A stretch of DNA of 55,893 bases from an uncultured Erysipelothrix sp. (GCA_947631935.1 CANRNG010000003.1:1-55893); one strand, 5' to 3'; shown: positions 24,086-34,400, numbered from the stretch's first letter. The notes: generated by a model from the sequence alone, not told the origin. Translations and numbers: made by a program.

Positions 24086-25882
24086 TTAAGGATTGACAAT
24101 TCTCATGTATTCAATGTTTTGTGAGAAGTCAGAAAGTGTTGTAACTGTATCTTCGTATCCTGTTACACGTGCAGTCATAAAGTCGTGATATTCGTTAGAG
24201 TATAGTGGAATTTGTGGCAATAAGTCATTCCATACTTTTACATATTCAACGAAAGCATCAGCAAATTCATCACGTTGTGTACCCTCTAATTCACGCATAG
24301 TCATAATCCATTTGTCTAGTTCAGGATCAGCAATTTGTGAATTGTTATAACCTGGGTTATTAGCAAAATCAGAGTGTTCTGCATTGTAACGGTCATAGAC
24401 AGCTGTAAATCCTGTAGCCAAGTTCAAGATTGTATGATCAGAATCAGCAGTTCCATAAAGTACTTCTAGAAGTGCGGTAAATGGACCATCATCAACGATA
24501 TATTCCATACCAACTGCTTTAGCATTAACTGGTAATTGAGTTCTAAGAAGCTCAGTTACGGCATTGTTTTCACTACCGAAGTGTAGAACACGTAGTCTAT
24601 TTCCTTCAGCATCATGACGCCAGCCTTCGCCGTCCCATGGTGTAACACCATCTTCTTTATATTTGTATGGTGATGCATCAAGACGTGCATTGGCTTCATC
24701 TTCGTTATGTGTATATTGTGTAACTGATGATTCAATTTCTTCCTTACGATCTAGGAAGAACCATTGTGAAAGTCCATAAGGTCCGTCAACAGTGTTTGCG
24801 TATCCACCAGAAATTTCTTGCACGAATTCGTTACGGTCTAGTAAGAATGCGATAGCTTGACGCACTTCTTTATATTGTGTAGCACCTTTATTTGTCTTAA
24901 GAACAAGCATTCCGTAACCATTACGTGGGTACATATGCCATTTTAAGTTTTCATCAGCTTTAACTTCATCAATTGGGCCACCTTCAATAACACCCATAAC
25001 AACGTCTACTTCACCTTTTTTGAGTGAGTCAACTTGTTGTGCAGAGTTTACTTGACGCAATACAATAGTACCAATTTCAGCTTTAACACCTTCATGGTTA
25101 CCAACATATTTGTCATTCAATGTTAATGTAACAACGTTATCTTGGAAACTTACAAAGTTATAGGCTCCAGAAGTAACTTTTGGTCCATATTGAACTTCAT
25201 CTTGAACACGTTGCGCTGCAGCAGCAATCTCAGCTGAAGAGTTTGTAAATCCATTTCCATCAGCGTTAAATTCTCCTGTTGGGAACCAGTCATGCATTGG
25301 TTCTGGTGATGCAGCAACAAGTGAACGTTCGAAGAAGTAAGGCAACCAAACGTTTGAAATTGTTAGTGAGAATGTATAATCATCAACTAATTTTACACCT
25401 TCAAAGGCGCCACCATTTGTATTATATTCTTCCCAACCTACAAGTTCATAACCTGTAGAATCTTGTGGTGCGTTTGTTGTATGTTCAGCAGTCGCACGAT
25501 ATAAGATTGAAAAGACATAATCTTTAGCAGTGATCGGAGTGTCATCATTCCAAACTAAACCTTCTTTAATTGTAAAGGTATAAGTTTTATCACCAGCATC
25601 ATTTTCAACAACATCCATTTTTTCTAATACTGTTGGGTTTTCTTTATATTCACCAGTGTCACGGTCTACATAGAAAACACTATATGACCAAATCATGTTA
25701 CGAACCCAAACGTCGTATGAACTATTCGTCCAACCAGCGATAAATGCACCGGATTGATCTGACGGAACACCAATAGTAAGTGTTTCAGCACCTTGGTCTT
25801 CTACCAATGATGGACCTTTATTTCCACCACAAGCAGTAAGAGCCAATAATGCAACAACTACTAATACTAATAATTTTTTCAT
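24086..25882 (-). CDS. oppA: Oligopeptide-binding lipoprotein OppA
   Basis: This 598-residue extracellular solute-binding protein of family 5 starts with a lipoprotein signal peptide (MKKLLVLVVVALLALTACGG); Cys18 would be lipidated. The mature part shows the family's segments: YTFTIKEGLVWNDDTPITAKDYVFS, VVTLTLNDKY, VNSAQQVDSLKKGEVDVVMG and KEVRQAIAFLLDRNEF. It would capture peptides and deliver them to OppBC. It is the first gene of the operon, with a consensus promoter and a GGAGG site, and precedes oppB by 120 bases including a strong hairpin. Confidence 0.94.
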   Translation of the reverse strand: MKKLLVLVVVALLALTACGGNKGPSLVEDQGAETLTIGVPSDQSGAFIAGWTNSSYDVWVRNMIWSYSVFYVDRDTGEYKENPTVLEKMDVVENDAGDKTYTFTIKEGLVWNDDTPITAKDYVFSILYRATAEHTTNAPQDSTGYELVGWEEYNTNGGAFEGVKLVDDYTFSLTISNVWLPYFFERSLVAASPEPMHDWFPTGEFNADGNGFTNSSAEIAAAAQRVQDEVQYGPKVTSGAYNFVSFQDNVVTLTLNDKYVGNHEGVKAEIGTIVLRQVNSAQQVDSLKKGEVDVVMGVIEGGPIDEVKADENLKWHMYPRNGYGMLVLKTNKGATQYKEVRQAIAFLLDRNEFVQEISGGYANTVDGPYGLSQWFFLDRKEEIESSVTQYTHNEDEANARLDASPYKYKEDGVTPWDGEGWRHDAEGNRLRVLHFGSENNAVTELLRTQLPVNAKAVGMEYIVDDGPFTALLEVLYGTADSDHTILNLATGFTAVYDRYNAEHSDFANNPGYNNSQIADPELDKWIMTMRELEGTQRDEFADAFVEYVKVWNDLLPQIPLYSNEYHDFMTARVTGYEDTVTTLSDFSQNIEYMRIVNP

Positions 25883-25935
25883 TATTTCTCCTCCTTATGA
25901 AAAATTATACAGTTGTCATGTTTCTGTATACGACT

Positions 25936-25963
25936 ATTATATCTCAATGAAATTAATTGTCAA
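25936..25963 (-). promoter_or_regulatory. Consensus promoter of the opp operon
   Basis: Minus strand TTGACA (25958-25963), 16-base spacer, TATAAT (25936-25941). Both boxes match consensus exactly, implying high basal strength. Initiation would be near 25929, leaving a leader of about 45 bases before oppA. Confidence 0.9.
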
Positions 25964-26173
25964 TCAATTTTACATTCAAATTCATATTTTATGAAAATTA
26001 ATCAAAATTGAATGAAACAACTTTCATCGAGAACTTTGAAAACAACCTAGTTAAGCCATATTCTCCATTTTTACAATCAGTTTTGTCACTGAAACAAGCT
26101 TTCATTTCATATATTTAAAATGTGTGAGATTGTGGGATTGGTGTGAAATGCACATGAACTGAAGCATAAAAAA
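25964..26173. other. Intergenic region with two TGAAA-TTTCA palindromes
   Basis: This stretch lies between the opp promoter and the pdh terminator and holds no gene. It contains ATGAAA-CAAC-TTTCAT (26012-26027) and TGAAA-CAAGC-TTTCA (26090-26104), both upstream of the opp promoter. They resemble the outer arms of a catabolite-repression site but lack the central CG. They may be regulator sites for opp. Confidence 0.45.
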
Positions 26174-26194
26174 AACCGAGAAATCCCGGTTAAT
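26168..26194 (-). terminator. Terminator of the pdh operon
   Basis: AACCG (26174-26178) pairs with CGGTT (26187-26191), and the minus strand continues into a run of eight T. It lies a few bases beyond the pdhD stop. Confidence 0.85.
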
Positions 26195-26198
26195 TTTA

Positions 26199-27605
26199 TT
26201 AAATATGAATGGGTAAACCAAGCGATAATTCACTGGCATCCATAATTGTTTCAGAAAGCGTTGGATGCGCGTGAATGGTCAAGGAAAGATCCTCAATATT
26301 CATACGTGCTTCAACTGCAAGTGCAATTTCAGCAATGATATCTGATGCACCCACACCCGCTACTTGTCCACCAAGCACGAGCCCTGATTCCTTTTCAGTC
26401 ACCAAACGCACAAATCCTTCAGTTTGATTCAAGGAAAGCGCACGTCCATTGCCACCAAATGGGAACTTGGATACTTTAACAGAAACACCTACCGCTTTGG
26501 CTTCTTTTTCTGTCATACCCACTGAAGCAAGTTCAGGGTCTGTGAAACAAACAGCTGGAATTGCAACATAGTCAACCGCAACATTTTTACCAGAAATGGC
26601 TTCTGCTGCTACTTTTGCTTCATATGAAGCCTTATGTGCCAATGGAGGTCCTGCAACGATATCTCCAATTGCGAAGATATGTTTTTGAGAAGTACGGCCT
26701 TGGTTATCAACTTCAACCAAACCACGATCCCCTACTTTAACACGTGCAGATTCCAAACCAAGATCGTCAGTATTTGGACGACGTCCAACTGTAACCAACA
26801 CATAGTCAGCTTCAACTACTTCAGTTTTTCCATCCACTTCATAAGTAACTTTAACACCATTTTCAGTTTCTTGAACAGACTTTGCCATCGCTGAAGTTAC
26901 AATATTAACATCTTTTGATTTAAAATTGTCCTCAACCAATTTGACCATATCTTTGTCAAATGCAGCCAAGATAGAAGGCAAACCTTCCAAGATGGTTAAA
27001 TCTGTACCTAAGTTCGCAAAAACACCTGCCAACTCAGTACCAATATAACCCCCACCAATCACAACAAGTTTCTTAGGCACTTCTGGTAAGTTTAAAGCAC
27101 CGGTTGAATCTAAGATACGACCACCAAATTTGAATCCAGGGATTTCAATAGGACGGCTACCTGTTGCCAAAATAGCGTTCTTGAAAGTGTAGCTTTGCGC
27201 TTCATCTCCATTAATTACACGTAGTTGATGGGTATCGTTAAAGAAAGCCTCTCCACGGATAATCTGAACTTTATTTTTCTTAAGCAACATTTCAACACCT
27301 GATGTAAGTGTTTTAACGACTTTGTCATCTTTCCATTTTTGAGTCAATGACCAATCTAGTGAAACATCCTTTGTAATAACACCAAATTGTGATGAGTTTT
27401 TTGCTTCTTGGTAGCGGTGTCCTGCATTAATTAATGCTTTAGAAGGAATACATCCCACATTAAGACAAACACCACCAATATATTCTCTTTCAATTACGGC
27501 AACTTTTTGACCCATTTGGGCAGCACGAATGGCTGCGACATATCCACCAGGTCCGGCACCGATAACAACTGTATCAAGCTCTAAGGCTAAATCTCCAACA
27601 ACCAT
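26199..27605 (-). CDS. pdhD: Dihydrolipoamide dehydrogenase (E3)
   Basis: This 468-residue flavoenzyme reoxidises dihydrolipoamide on E2, passing electrons to NAD. The FAD-binding motif [16 protein letters not shown] is at residues 15-30, the redox disulfide is [13 protein letters not shown], the NAD-binding motif is [16 protein letters not shown], the second FAD site is IFAIGDI, and the C-terminal His-Glu dyad is in HAHPTLSE. All catalytic residues are present. It follows pdhC by two bases and is the last gene of the operon. No lipoyl domain is fused to it, unlike some mycoplasma E3 proteins. Confidence 0.96.
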   Translation of the reverse strand: MVVGDLALELDTVVIGAGPGGYVAAIRAAQMGQKVAVIEREYIGGVCLNVGCIPSKALINAGHRYQEAKNSSQFGVITKDVSLDWSLTQKWKDDKVVKTLTSGVEMLLKKNKVQIIRGEAFFNDTHQLRVINGDEAQSYTFKNAILATGSRPIEIPGFKFGGRILDSTGALNLPEVPKKLVVIGGGYIGTELAGVFANLGTDLTILEGLPSILAAFDKDMVKLVEDNFKSKDVNIVTSAMAKSVQETENGVKVTYEVDGKTEVVEADYVLVTVGRRPNTDDLGLESARVKVGDRGLVEVDNQGRTSQKHIFAIGDIVAGPPLAHKASYEAKVAAEAISGKNVAVDYVAIPAVCFTDPELASVGMTEKEAKAVGVSVKVSKFPFGGNGRALSLNQTEGFVRLVTEKESGLVLGGQVAGVGASDIIAEIALAVEARMNIEDLSLTIHAHPTLSETIMDASELSLGLPIHI

Positions 27606-27607
27606 TC

Positions 27608-29203
27608 TTATACCTCCATTAATAATAGATCAGGATTATTTAATAAACGTTTCAATTCATTCATTGCAAGTTGTGCAGTCATACCATCGATGATTCTGTG
27701 GTCAAAACTCAATGACAATGCCATCATGTTACCCACACCAATGGATCCATCATTTAATACCACTGGTTTCTTGTCGATACGACCGATACCAAAGATACCC
27801 ACTTCTGGATAATTGATAATAGGTGTAAACCATAGACCTTTAGCAGAACCAATATTTGAGATGGTAATTGTACCTTCACGCATATCAGGTCCCGTTAATT
27901 TACCTTCATTGGCCAATCCAGCCAATTCAGATATTTCTTTCGCAATCGCAAAGATTGATTTTGTATCAGCATTCTTAATGTTTGGAACATAAAGACCTGA
28001 GTCAGTATCAACCGCAATACCCACATTGATAAAATGTTTGTGAATAATTTCGTCGGTTGCATCATCAATACTTGCATTGAGTAATGGATACTTACGCATT
28101 ACACCCGTTACTGCTTTAACCACATAAGCCAAGAAAGTTAAGCGAACTTCTTGTTCAGCTGCAATATCCTTGAAGCGTTTTCTATGTGCCATTAATTCAG
28201 TGACATCAACTTCATCAAATAGTGTTACATGAGGTGCTTTAGACTTAGAGTTAACCATTGCTTTCGCAATTGCTTTACGAGTCATCGTCATCTTCTCACG
28301 CGTTGTTTCACCCTTAACAACCACAGGTGCTGCTTTAGGTGCTTCTTTTGCAGGTGCAGGTGCAGCATCCACTGTTTCACTTACTTCTGCTGGTGTAACA
28401 GTTGTTGCCCCACCACTTAAGAATGCATCCACATCATTCACGGTAACATGACCATGACGACCTGTCGCCATAACACGGGTCAAATCAACCCCTTTATCAC
28501 GCGCATATTGACGTACAGATGGCAATGCCAAGATACGTCCAGCAATGGTGTTATCTGCATAAACAACGCCTGCTGTTTCTGTTTGAACAGGAGCTACAGG
28601 AGCTGCAGGTGTAACAGCGGCAGCTACAGGTGCAGCAGCAGGTGCTGCGCCACCACCATCAAATTCAACCAATGCATCACCCACAACAGCCACTGTTCCA
28701 GCATCAGCCATGATTGCAGTAACAGTACCACCCACAGGTGAAGGCACTTCTTGAACCATTTTATCATTTTGAACTTCTAATAAAGGTGCATCTGCCTCAA
28801 TTGTATCGCCAACCTTAACAAACCATTGTACGATTTCTCCTTCAAGGATTCCTTCACCAAGGTCTGGCATATTGAAGACAAAGCCACTACTTGCAGCTGC
28901 TGCTACAGGTGCTGCTTCTGCTTTAGGCGCTTCAGCTTTAGGTGCCTCAGCTACAGGTGATGAACCATCACCATCAAATTCAACAAGAATATCACCAACA
29001 CTGGCAACCGTTCCTGCTTCAATCAAAATATTGGTAATTTTACCTGATACTGGGGATGGCACTTCTTGTACCATTTTATCGTTTTGAACTTCCAGCAAAG
29101 GTGCATCGGCTTCAATTGTATCGCCTACTTTAACGAACCATTGTACGATTTCGCCTTCTACGATTCCTTCACCAAGATCTGGCATTTTAAATACAAATGA
29201 CAT
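27608..29203 (-). CDS. pdhC: Dihydrolipoamide acetyltransferase (E2) with two lipoyl domains
   Basis: This 531-residue core subunit of pyruvate dehydrogenase has two lipoyl domains (about 1-78 and 109-186), each with the lipoylation site [14 protein letters not shown]. Ala/Pro/Val-rich linkers follow, then the peripheral-subunit-binding domain (about 225-262, [18 protein letters not shown]) and the catalytic domain (about 305-531) with the active-site SFDHRIIDG. The two lipoyl domains are nearly identical in protein and DNA, pointing to a recent duplication or gene conversion. It transfers acetyl groups to CoA. It follows pdhB by 9 bases. Confidence 0.96.
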   Translation of the reverse strand: MSFVFKMPDLGEGIVEGEIVQWFVKVGDTIEADAPLLEVQNDKMVQEVPSPVSGKITNILIEAGTVASVGDILVEFDGDGSSPVAEAPKAEAPKAEAAPVAAAASSGFVFNMPDLGEGILEGEIVQWFVKVGDTIEADAPLLEVQNDKMVQEVPSPVGGTVTAIMADAGTVAVVGDALVEFDGGGAAPAAAPVAAAVTPAAPVAPVQTETAGVVYADNTIAGRILALPSVRQYARDKGVDLTRVMATGRHGHVTVNDVDAFLSGGATTVTPAEVSETVDAAPAPAKEAPKAAPVVVKGETTREKMTMTRKAIAKAMVNSKSKAPHVTLFDEVDVTELMAHRKRFKDIAAEQEVRLTFLAYVVKAVTGVMRKYPLLNASIDDATDEIIHKHFINVGIAVDTDSGLYVPNIKNADTKSIFAIAKEISELAGLANEGKLTGPDMREGTITISNIGSAKGLWFTPIINYPEVGIFGIGRIDKKPVVLNDGSIGVGNMMALSLSFDHRIIDGMTAQLAMNELKRLLNNPDLLLMEV

Positions 29204-29212
29204 ATTTCCTCC

Positions 29213-30193
29213 TTAGTCAAAGTTCATAACTTCTTGAACTTTTGCAATAATATCTTCTTCATTTGGAAGCCAATCATTTTCAGCCATACCAAATGGATAA
29301 ACTGTATCAGGAGCAGCAACACGACCAATCGGTGCTTTAAGGTTTAAAATTGCACGTTCTGCAATTTCAGCCATGACTGTGGCACCAACACCCGCTTGAC
29401 GTTGTGCTTCTTGAACCACGACCAAACGACCTGTTTTTGAAACAGATGCAACAATCGTGTCAATATCAATAGGAGAAACAGTTCGTAAGTCAATCACTTC
29501 AACACTCACACCTTGTTCTTTAAGGGTGTCAGCAGCTTTAAGTGCTTCACGCACCATATAACCATAAGTTACAATCGTTACGTCATTTCCCTCGTTGGCT
29601 ACATTTGCTTTATCAAGTGGCAATGTGTAGTATCCTTCTGGAACTTCTTGTCTAAATGAGCGATATAATTTCATATGCTCTAAAAAGACAACTGGATCAT
29701 TATTTTCAATCGATGCCAAGAGTAAACCTTTTGCATCATAGGGGTTACTTGGAATCACAACACGAATACCAGGTGTGTGAGCAATCAAACTCTCAAGTGA
29801 GTCCGCATGCAACTCAGGTGTATGAACACCCCCTCCAAAAGGAGAACGAATTGTAATTGGCATTTGGCGTGTGCCACCCAAACGGTAACGCATGCGCGCC
29901 ATTTGAACTACGATTGAATCCATAACCTCAAACACAAATCCAAAGAATTGGATTTCAGGAATGGGACGGAATTTTTCCAACGCAAGTCCAATTGCCAAAC
30001 CACCGATACCAGATTCTGCTAAAGGTGTATCAAAAACACGGTCTTCACCATATTTTGCTTGTAATCCATCCGTAGCACGGAAAACACCACCATTCACACC
30101 GACATCTTCACCAAAGATTAACGTATTTTCATCACGTTCTAAAGCGATATCAAGTGCTTCTGTAATGGCTTGAATCATTGTTAAATTTGCCAT
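29213..30193 (-). CDS. pdhB: Pyruvate dehydrogenase E1 beta subunit
   Basis: This 326-residue protein has the transketolase pyrimidine-binding domain ([18 protein letters not shown], then EIQFFGFVF) and the C-terminal transketolase domain ([19 protein letters not shown], then [12 protein letters not shown]). It forms the alpha2beta2 E1 that decarboxylates pyruvate with thiamine diphosphate and acetylates the E2 lipoyl groups. Length and motifs are normal. Its start overlaps the pdhA stop by one base. Confidence 0.96.
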   Translation of the reverse strand: MANLTMIQAITEALDIALERDENTLIFGEDVGVNGGVFRATDGLQAKYGEDRVFDTPLAESGIGGLAIGLALEKFRPIPEIQFFGFVFEVMDSIVVQMARMRYRLGGTRQMPITIRSPFGGGVHTPELHADSLESLIAHTPGIRVVIPSNPYDAKGLLLASIENNDPVVFLEHMKLYRSFRQEVPEGYYTLPLDKANVANEGNDVTIVTYGYMVREALKAADTLKEQGVSVEVIDLRTVSPIDIDTIVASVSKTGRLVVVQEAQRQAGVGATVMAEIAERAILNLKAPIGRVAAPDTVYPFGMAENDWLPNEEDIIAKVQEVMNFD

Positions 30194-31308
30194 TATTGTC
30201 CCTCCTTAGCTTTAAACTCTTTAATTTGTTCACGCACTGTAACAGTAGGTTCCTCATACATTACTTCTAAGAATTCAGAAACGTTTTGTTTTGGAGCCTG
30301 ATCCGCTAATTTAACAGCTTCTTTTAGTTCATCATCAATTTTACTCATAAGCGCAACTTCTTTATCTTCATTCCAAATTCCTTTTTCAGTTAAGTAATTA
30401 CGGAAACGAATAAGCGGATCTTTTTTATCCCATGCGTCAAATGAAGCTTGGTCACGATAACGTTTTGGATCATCACCTGATAATGAGTGAGGACCAAAGC
30501 GAGATGTGATGGTTTCAATCACAACAGGACCATTTCCAGCAATCGCCCAATCACGTGCTGCTTTTGACACTGCATAAACCGCAAGTGCATCCATACCATC
30601 TACTTGAATTCCTGGTACACCCGCTGCTGCTGCTTTTTGAGCCAAAGTTGTTGCGGCTGTTTGTTTGTGGCGAGGCGTTGAAATCGCATAACCATTATTT
30701 TGAATATAGAATACAACATTTGCCTTAAAAGCACCCGCAAAGTTAATTCCTTCATAAACGTCACCTTGTGATGAACCGCCATCACCTGTATACGTAAAGG
30801 CTACGTTTTGCTTACCGCGTTTTTTAAGTCCCAAACCAACACCGGCAGCTTGCACATATTGTGCACCAATGATGATTTGAGGCGGAACTGCATGAAGGTC
30901 TTCAGAATATTTATTTCCTTCAATATGACCTCTACTCCATAAAAAAGCTTTATCAACAGATAAACCATGTTTGATCAGTTGTGGGATATCACGATATCCA
31001 GGTAAGAGCACATCTTCTTTCTCAAATGCATAGTGACTTGCCAATTGGCTTGCCTCTTGTCCAGCAGTTGGTGCAAAAAAGCCTAAGCGACCTTGTCTTG
31101 CCAATGTTGTTGATCTATCATTCAACGCTCTTGACCAAAGCATGTCTGAGAACAATTCAACCAATTGATCATCAGTTAAATCTGGTACCAAATCTTCATT
31201 TACGATTTTACCAGTTTCATCCATAACTTGGACGAACGGATATTGAGCATCTACATTTTTAAGATGTTTCTCAAAATCCAATGGATTAAAATTCTTACGT
31301 TTTGTCAT
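30193..31308 (-). CDS. pdhA: Pyruvate dehydrogenase E1 alpha subunit
   Basis: This 371-residue thiamine diphosphate-binding subunit has the TPP motif [19 protein letters not shown] continuing to QNNGYAIST. The loop around [17 protein letters not shown] corresponds to the segment that is phosphorylated in mitochondrial E1. It opens the pdhABCD operon. A GGAAGGG site precedes the start, and a GC-rich hairpin (31328-31341) lies in the short leader. In related fermentative bacteria this complex makes acetyl-CoA for ATP production through phosphotransacetylase and acetate kinase (established elsewhere; not in the window). Confidence 0.96.
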   Translation of the reverse strand: MTKRKNFNPLDFEKHLKNVDAQYPFVQVMDETGKIVNEDLVPDLTDDQLVELFSDMLWSRALNDRSTTLARQGRLGFFAPTAGQEASQLASHYAFEKEDVLLPGYRDIPQLIKHGLSVDKAFLWSRGHIEGNKYSEDLHAVPPQIIIGAQYVQAAGVGLGLKKRGKQNVAFTYTGDGGSSQGDVYEGINFAGAFKANVVFYIQNNGYAISTPRHKQTAATTLAQKAAAAGVPGIQVDGMDALAVYAVSKAARDWAIAGNGPVVIETITSRFGPHSLSGDDPKRYRDQASFDAWDKKDPLIRFRNYLTEKGIWNEDKEVALMSKIDDELKEAVKLADQAPKQNVSEFLEVMYEEPTVTVREQIKEFKAKEGQ

Positions 31309-31343
31309 TTTTCCATTCCCTTCCTATTGGGCATTGCCCTACC

Positions 31344-31372
31344 AATATACTTTACCAAGAAAACCGGTTTCA
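31344..31372 (-). promoter_or_regulatory. Putative pdh promoter with a cre-like site
   Basis: A -10-like TATATT (31344-31349, minus strand) lies 36 bases before pdhA. The place expected for the -35 is covered by GAAAACCGGTTTCA (31359-31372), which fits 12 of 14 positions of the catabolite-responsive element TGWAANCGNTNWCA. A regulator bound there would block the promoter. No CcpA gene is in the window, so this is inference. Confidence 0.45.
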
Positions 31373-31394
31373 TTCAAGAAAATCACCCCAAATG

Positions 31395-31409
31395 TGAAAA
31401 AAACTTTCA
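31395..31409. promoter_or_regulatory. TGAAA-N5-TTTCA palindrome upstream of pdhA
   Basis: TGAAA and TTTCA flank five bases, and a further TTTCAC follows. It has the same arms as the two sites before oppA. It could be an operator for pdhA or part of a weak hairpin after lplA. Confidence 0.35.
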
Positions 31410-31418
31410 TTTTCACAA

Positions 31419-32405
31419 CTAGTGAAATATTACACCAATTATCTCATCCAAAATGATACTTCCAAAGTATAATTTAAGGTTAAACTCACTCAAAACACGT
31501 CTCACTTCATCCTCTTTAAAGCGAATACCTACAAGCTTGTTTTCAATCTCAACAACATCCCTAAGACCTAAGTAGTCCCCCATAAAACGAATCGACTGAA
31601 TGATCCCCTCCTTAACATCCATCAAGACATCAATACGACCTCCAGTAAAACGCTTAGAGTTTTTTAAATTAAACTCAGGTGAAGCACCATAAACCCAATC
31701 CCAAGTAGAAAACTTAGTTTGTGCAGCCAATGTCACTTCATCCAAATCATTCTGGGTAACTTCAATTTCTGTATCCTGATTCTTATTGGACAAGTAATAG
31801 TGCAACTCTCCCATAAAATCATCCAATGTTGTTCCCTTTGGTAAATGTTCCTTAATCGTAGTGACACGACTGCGAACTGATTTAACCCCCTTGGAAACAA
31901 TCTTAGCAGGATCCACGTTTAAAGCTTGAACCATATCTTCAATATTCACATCAAAAATCAAAGTTCCATGATGCATGAGTTTCCCTTTAGCCATCCGTTG
32001 CGCATTACCAGAAATCTTAAGTCCATTAATTAAGATATCATTTCTACCAGAAGCCTCAGCTTCAATATCCATGACCTTAAGTGCATTGATTATGGGTTGC
32101 ACATATTTTTTATAATTTACCTTACCTGGATCATCTACACCGATAATAAAGGTAAAATTTATATTTCCGAAATCATGGTAAACCGCACCACCTCCAGACA
32201 CACGCCTTGCGACATGAATCTTTCTTTCATCCACAAAAGCCTGATTCACTTCTTCTACTGCATTTTGGTTTTTACCAATAATAATAGAAGGCTCATTTTG
32301 CCACAAGAAAAAATAATCCTCACCCACATCAATATGTTCCATCGCATATTCATCCAATGCAAGGTTCATATATGGATTGGTTCTCTTATTAATTAAATAA
32401 CGCAT
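31419..32405 (-). CDS. lplA: Lipoate-protein ligase A
   Basis: This 328-residue enzyme attaches lipoate to the lysines of lipoyl domains. Key motifs are RRVSGGGAVYHD (lipoyl-AMP binding), GNINFTFI, the KISGNAQR region (Lys and Asn-Ala) and HHGTLIFD. The C-terminal accessory domain is present. It lies directly upstream of the pdh operon on the same strand but is separated by about 110 bases with its own signals. Together they suggest lipoate is scavenged for the E2 subunit; no lipoate synthase is visible here. Confidence 0.94.
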   Translation of the reverse strand: MRYLINKRTNPYMNLALDEYAMEHIDVGEDYFFLWQNEPSIIIGKNQNAVEEVNQAFVDERKIHVARRVSGGGAVYHDFGNINFTFIIGVDDPGKVNYKKYVQPIINALKVMDIEAEASGRNDILINGLKISGNAQRMAKGKLMHHGTLIFDVNIEDMVQALNVDPAKIVSKGVKSVRSRVTTIKEHLPKGTTLDDFMGELHYYLSNKNQDTEIEVTQNDLDEVTLAAQTKFSTWDWVYGASPEFNLKNSKRFTGGRIDVLMDVKEGIIQSIRFMGDYLGLRDVVEIENKLVGIRFKEDEVRRVLSEFNLKLYFGSIILDEIIGVIFH

Positions 32406-32416
32406 ACTTCAACTCC

Positions 32417-32445
32417 TTTATATCCATCTATATTTTAGGTATAAT
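32417..32445 (+). promoter_or_regulatory. Promoter of the DUF2721 gene
   Basis: TTTATA (32417-32422), 17-base spacer and TATAAT (32440-32445) lie in the divergent region between lplA and the plus-strand membrane protein gene. Confidence 0.6.
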
Positions 32446-32486
32446 AAAGAAGAATTACAATAGTAACGATAGGAAAGGGACAGAAT

Positions 32487-32897
32487 ATGAATATAGATAT
32501 CCAAACACCCTCGCTGGTATTCTCGGCGACTTCACTTTTAATGCTTGCCTACACCAATCGCTTTTTAACGATTGCAGGTTTGGTCCGAGATTTAATCAAC
32601 CTCCACCATACCCAAGAAGACGCTGTTATCAAGAATCAAATCGATAATTTACAGAAAAGACTCAAATGGATCAGACTCATGCAACTTTGGGGTGCCACTT
32701 CGTTTTTTACAGCCATCACTTCGATGTTGCTACAAATGTTTGAGGCCATTCCAAATATCATCCCCACCATTATCTTCATCATTTCACTGATAACCATGCT
32801 CATTTCATTAAGCTATCTGATTTTAGAACTGTTACTCTCAAACGATGCATTATCCTACCAACTGGATACCATAAAAAAAGAGAACATACATCCGTAA
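32487..32897 (+). CDS. DUF2721-family membrane protein
   Basis: This 136-residue protein has three hydrophobic segments (about residues 8-30, 65-90 and 95-120) and the hallmark N-terminal pattern with LLMLAYTNRFLTIAGLVRDL, which I associate with DUF2721. A charged helix (NQIDNLQKRLKWIR) lies between the first and second membrane segments. The function of the family is unknown. It is transcribed alone, divergent from lplA. Its last codons contain the A tract and left arm of the terminator serving the opposite gene. Confidence 0.7.
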   Translation: MNIDIQTPSLVFSATSLLMLAYTNRFLTIAGLVRDLINLHHTQEDAVIKNQIDNLQKRLKWIRLMQLWGATSFFTAITSMLLQMFEAIPNIIPTIIFIISLITMLISLSYLILELLLSNDALSYQLDTIKKENIHP

Positions 32898-32904
32898 TTC
32901 TCTT
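32871..32904 (-). terminator. Terminator of the gene at 32906-33259
   Basis: AAGAGAA (32878-32884) pairs perfectly with TTCTCTT (32898-32904), followed on the minus strand by seven T. It lies within the end of the convergent DUF2721 gene. Confidence 0.8.
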
Positions 32905-32905
32905 C

Positions 32906-33259
32906 TTAGTGCATAGGCCGATTTTCATCAGTTGCTTTCTCTATAAAATCATCCAACACATCAAATACATCTTGGATTTGATTGAAATCGACTTCATTAC
33001 CGTGATTTATCATAAAATAATAAACCAAGGGATCAGAATTCTTCTCTTCCAAAGCATCTTTAAATGCCTGCATAAATAAAATCATTTGGTCCATAAACTC
33101 AACATCCCCATTGTCTTCCTCGATTTCTCTCATGAGGTTATCAAAATCATCCTCAATTTCATAAAGACTGATGGGTCGAAAAAATGGAAACACAATTTGC
33201 GGACCATAAGGCAATTCGCCATTCACAATAATCACTTGTCTATATTTTGAAGTATCCAC
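32906..33259 (-). CDS. Hypothetical acidic protein
   Basis: This protein has about 117 residues. It has a short beta start (QVIIVNGELPYGPQIVFPFF), then a long acidic helical region (YEIEDDFDNLMREIEEDNGDVEF) and helices to the end. It has no signal peptide, membrane segment or cysteines. GGAGG abuts the ATG at 33265 and is six bases before the in-frame GTG at 33259, so I prefer GTG. I do not recognise the family. It is a single-gene unit with its own TATAAT (33289-33294) and terminator. Confidence 0.6.
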   Translation of the reverse strand: MDTSKYRQVIIVNGELPYGPQIVFPFFRPISLYEIEDDFDNLMREIEEDNGDVEFMDQMILFMQAFKDALEEKNSDPLVYYFMINHGNEVDFNQIQDVFDVLDDFIEKATDENRPMH

Positions 33260-33344
33260 TTGCATCCTCCTTTTCTTTCTATGGTAATATTATATCATGA
33301 ATGAAAAGAAATACCACGAATCAACACCAGAAAGGACTTAACCC

Positions 33345-34385
33345 ATGCAAAAACTACAGACACAACTCCACCAAAAATCACTCATTGTTTCAGACCCAGT
33401 ATCCATTAAATACCTCACCGGTTATGAGAATGATCCAGGAGAAAGAATGATGGTTTTATTGGTACACGAAGACGATGCGCTTTTTATTTTAAACGCCATG
33501 TTCCCAAAACCAGAATCCATTCAAGCCATCTATTATCAAGATTCTGATAATCCACTTGAGATACTATCTAACAACCTAAGATACAACGATGTTTATGTGG
33601 ATGGGAATCTACCCAGTCGTTTTTTAATCCCACTGATGAACAATCACAGAACCTTCAAAAATGGATCTTATTTGATTGAAAACTTAAGACGGATTAAAAC
33701 ATTGGAAGAAAGAGAAATCATGAAAACAGCATCCAAACACAATGATCGCATTATGGAAGAATTGGTGGATGCAATTTACGAAGGCATGACTGAGATTGAA
33801 CTCGCTAACTTAATCAACCAAAAACAATCAACCCATCCCTTAACAGGTGTGTCATTTAATCCCATCTCAGTCTTTACAGAAAACATTGCCAATCCCCATG
33901 CCATCCCATCCAATCGCACATTAAAAGATGGAGATGTGATTCTCATTGATATGGGTGGAATCTATAACGGATATCACTCCGATATGACCCGAACCTTCTT
34001 CTTTGGCGAAAATAAAGAAATCGAAAAACTCTATGACATTGTCTTAGAAGCAAACTTAATGGCCATCAAAGCCATTAAAATAGGGGAACCCTTAAGTACT
34101 GTGGATAAAGCAGCACGGGATGTCATCACAAAGGCAGGTTATGGTGAATACTTCACCCACCGAACCGGTCATGGCATTGGCTTAGAAACCCATGAAAACC
34201 TAGATGTATCCAGCACCAACCACACACCCATAGAAGTGGGAATGTGTTTTTCTATTGAACCTGGCATTTATATTGAAGGGGTGGGAGGCGTTCGTATAGA
34301 AGACCTCATCATCATTGAAGAAACAGGACCCAGCGTCATCAACCACTATCCAAAAGTAAAACAGGATATAAAAAAACGCGATTAA
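33345..34385 (+). CDS. M24-family Xaa-Pro peptidase
   Basis: This 346-residue metallopeptidase has an N-terminal creatinase-like domain (residues 1-120) and the pita-bread catalytic domain. Metal ligands are visible in LIDMGG and HSDMTRTFFFG (two Asp), HRTGHGIGLETHE (His), FSIEPGIYIEG (Glu) and GGVRIEDL (Glu). This is the PepQ/PepP pattern, cleaving peptides with proline at the second position. With Opp in the window, it would process imported peptides. An AGGA site precedes the start; a strong terminator overlaps the stop codon. Confidence 0.92.
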   Translation: MQKLQTQLHQKSLIVSDPVSIKYLTGYENDPGERMMVLLVHEDDALFILNAMFPKPESIQAIYYQDSDNPLEILSNNLRYNDVYVDGNLPSRFLIPLMNNHRTFKNGSYLIENLRRIKTLEEREIMKTASKHNDRIMEELVDAIYEGMTEIELANLINQKQSTHPLTGVSFNPISVFTENIANPHAIPSNRTLKDGDVILIDMGGIYNGYHSDMTRTFFFGENKEIEKLYDIVLEANLMAIKAIKIGEPLSTVDKAARDVITKAGYGEYFTHRTGHGIGLETHENLDVSSTNHTPIEVGMCFSIEPGIYIEGVGGVRIEDLIIIEETGPSVINHYPKVKQDIKKRD

Positions 34386-34398
34386 CAAATCGCGTTTT
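34373..34398. terminator. Bidirectional terminator
   Basis: AAAACGCGAT (34373-34382) and ATCGCGTTTT (34389-34398) form a perfect 10-bp stem with A and T runs on both sides. The peptidase stop codon lies in the loop. It can end transcripts from both the plus-strand peptidase and the minus-strand pspC remnant. Confidence 0.92.
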
Positions 34399-34400
34399 TA

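Noticed and set aside
28229-28741. Cys-rich plus-strand frames opposite pdhC
   Set aside because: They are antisense shadows of the Ala/Pro-rich linkers of E2; no ribosome sites and implausible composition.
28671-29190. Repeated DNA segments as a possible CRISPR or mobile-element repeat
   Set aside because: They are the two lipoyl-domain coding copies, in frame within one gene.
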